Assembly (NCBI GenBank): GCA_003157315.1
Contig: PMJE01000277.1
Coordinates: forward strand, 1,163-6,665
Direction: 5' to 3'
Length of the DNA: 5,503 nucleotides
DNA from: Myxococcales bacterium
GTDB lineage: Bacteria; Myxococcota; Polyangia; Fen-1088
A program made the position numbers and the translations under genes. Below, piece by piece: positions 4,385-5,503 of the stretch (its first letter is position 1; every line of letters begins with the position of its first letter). The notes beneath the pieces are model-generated. The model was not told the DNA's origin and did no database searches. It saw only the letters and a program-made list of their open reading frames with translations.

Positions 4385-5503
4385 ATGCCGACGCCGTTCA
4401 AGCTGAAAAGCGATCTTGTGCCCACCGGGGATCAGCCGCGCGCCATCGAGGAACTGGTCGCCGGGGTCAAGCGCGGCGATCCGGCGCAGGTCCTGCTCGG
4501 CATCACGGGAAGTGGCAAGACCTTCACCATGGCGCATGTGATTGCCCAGGCCCAGCGCCCTGCCTTGGTCATGGCTCACAACAAGACGCTGGCCCACCAA
4601 CTCTACGGCGAGTTCAAGGCCCTTTTCCCCGACAACGCAGTCCATTTCTTCGTCAGCTACTACGACTACTACCAACCCGAGGCCTACGTCCCATCCACGG
4701 ATACCTATATCGAAAAGGATTCGCTGATCAACGAAGAGATCGATCGCATGCGCCACGCCGCCACTTACGCCCTGCTCACCCGGCGTGATGTGATCATCGT
4801 CGCGTCGGTGTCGTGCATCTACGGTATCGGTGCGCCCGAGGCCTATCTCGACATGAAGGTCGATCTGGCCGCTGGCGTAGAAGTGCGGCGTGATGCGGTC
4901 TTGCGTCGCCTGGTCGAGATCCAGTACGAGCGCAACGATGTGGACTTCTCGCGCGGCACCTTCCGCGTGCGCGGTGACGTAGTGGAGATCTTCCCGGCCT
5001 ACGAACGGGAAAAGGCCCTGCGCGTGGAATGGTTCGGCGACGAGATCGAAGCCATTTCCGAGGTGGACCCCTTGCGCGGCAAGGTGCTGCGCAAGTTGGA
5101 CGAGGTCTCGATCTTCCCCGGTTCGCACTACGTGACCCCGAGCGAGCAACTGGTGCGAGCCATGAGCAGCATCAAAGAGGAACTGCGCGCGCGCCTGGTC
5201 GAATTGCACGCCCAGAACCGGCTGGTGGAAGAGCAACGGCTGCAACAGCGCACTCTCTATGACCTCGAGATGCTGGAGCAGATGGGCCGCTGCAAGGGCA
5301 TCGAGAACTACTCACGCCACCTTTCGGGCCGTAAGCCGGGCGAACCACCGCCGACCCTGCTCGACTACTTCCCCGCGGACTGCCTGACCTTCGTAGACGA
5401 ATCTCACCAGAGCGTGCCGCAGATCGGCTCCATGCACAAAGGCGACCGTTCGCGCAAGGAGACGCTGGTGGACTTCGGTTTCCGCCTGCCCTCGGCGCTC
5501 GAC
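4385..5503 (+). CDS. uvrB: Excinuclease ABC subunit UvrB, N-terminal 373 residues (partial, runs off right edge)
   Basis: Damage-verifying helicase-like ATPase of nucleotide excision repair; it is loaded by UvrA and then recruits UvrC. The frame is open from ATG 4385 to base 5503, just over half of the usual 670 or so residues. The start [17 protein letters not shown] (5-21) is typical. Walker A is GITGSGKT (39-46, with K45). The DNA-clamping beta-hairpin begins with [12 protein letters not shown] (92-103), with its four tyrosines at the same positions as in E. coli. EKD..INEEIDR follows at 110-121, VASVSCIYG further on, and the interaction region runs through about 150-250. Walker B is VDESH (337-341), followed by VPQIG, GDRSRK and [10 protein letters not shown] up to the edge. 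Motifs IV-VI and the UvrC-binding tail lie outside the window. GAG at 4374-4376 is a modest ribosome site 8 bases from the start. No SOS/LexA-like box of a type I know is visible in the 48-base upstream gap. Confidence 0.97.
   Translation, partial: MPTPFKLKSDLVPTGDQPRAIEELVAGVKRGDPAQVLLGITGSGKTFTMAHVIAQAQRPALVMAHNKTLAHQLYGEFKALFPDNAVHFFVSYYDYYQPEAYVPSTDTYIEKDSLINEEIDRMRHAATYALLTRRDVIIVASVSCIYGIGAPEAYLDMKVDLAAGVEVRRDAVLRRLVEIQYERNDVDFSRGTFRVRGDVVEIFPAYEREKALRVEWFGDEIEAISEVDPLRGKVLRKLDEVSIFPGSHYVTPSEQLVRAMSSIKEELRARLVELHAQNRLVEEQRLQQRTLYDLEMLEQMGRCKGIENYSRHLSGRKPGEPPPTLLDYFPADCLTFVDESHQSVPQIGSMHKGDRSRKETLVDFGFRLPSALD

Noticed and set aside
4351..4788. Alternative plus-strand frame starting at ATG 4351 upstream of uvrB
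   Set aside because: It runs out of frame through the conserved UvrB coding sequence and its Arg/Pro/His-rich product has no recognisable domain.
4349..5245. Long minus-strand frame (298 codons) opposite uvrB
   Set aside because: It is an antisense shadow of unmistakable UvrB coding sequence. The product resembles no family I know and there is no good ribosome site.

Overview
The window is GC-rich and densely coding, with strong third-position GC bias. The type IV pilus ATPase most resembles the PilB of myxobacteria and related former Deltaproteobacteria in its N-terminal wording. I therefore infer a Gram-negative bacterium of that broad group (Myxococcota or Desulfobacterota-like, possibly an uncultured lineage); this assignment is inference. 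I see no mobile elements, CRISPR, tRNA or rRNA.

Layout: bases 1-944 (minus) hold the first 314 codons of a PilB-type ATPase, cut by the window edge just before its Walker A motif. Upstream of it on the same strand (1078-2217) is an unrecognised 379-residue bitopic membrane protein. It has an acidic, low-complexity N-terminal half, one transmembrane segment and a Pro/Ala/Lys-rich C-terminal half ending in WVDPFAQ. The 133-base gap between them holds an AT-rich island with a 13-base dyad, a possible weak promoter and a well-formed but unused Shine-Dalgarno sequence. A 222-base divergent region (2218-2439) separates this pair from a plus-strand PUA-domain SAM-dependent methyltransferase (2440-3705), and carries a good sigma70-type promoter for the latter. 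The methyltransferase converges with and overlaps by 29 bases thiE (3677-4336, minus), thiamine phosphate synthase. A gap of only 48 bases separates thiE from the divergent uvrB (4385 onward, plus), whose first 373 codons are present.

The two genes running off the edges (pilB and uvrB) are open to the window boundary and are recognised by translating the frames directly. Functionally the window is a junction: a pilus or envelope pair on the left, and three unlinked housekeeping functions on the right (rRNA modification, thiamine synthesis, nucleotide excision repair).

I do not see a clear new multi-gene system. The most interesting leads are the unrecognised membrane protein beside pilB and the methyltransferase, which has RlmI-like architecture but catalytic-motif wording more like RlmK, with no cysteine at the RlmI catalytic position.
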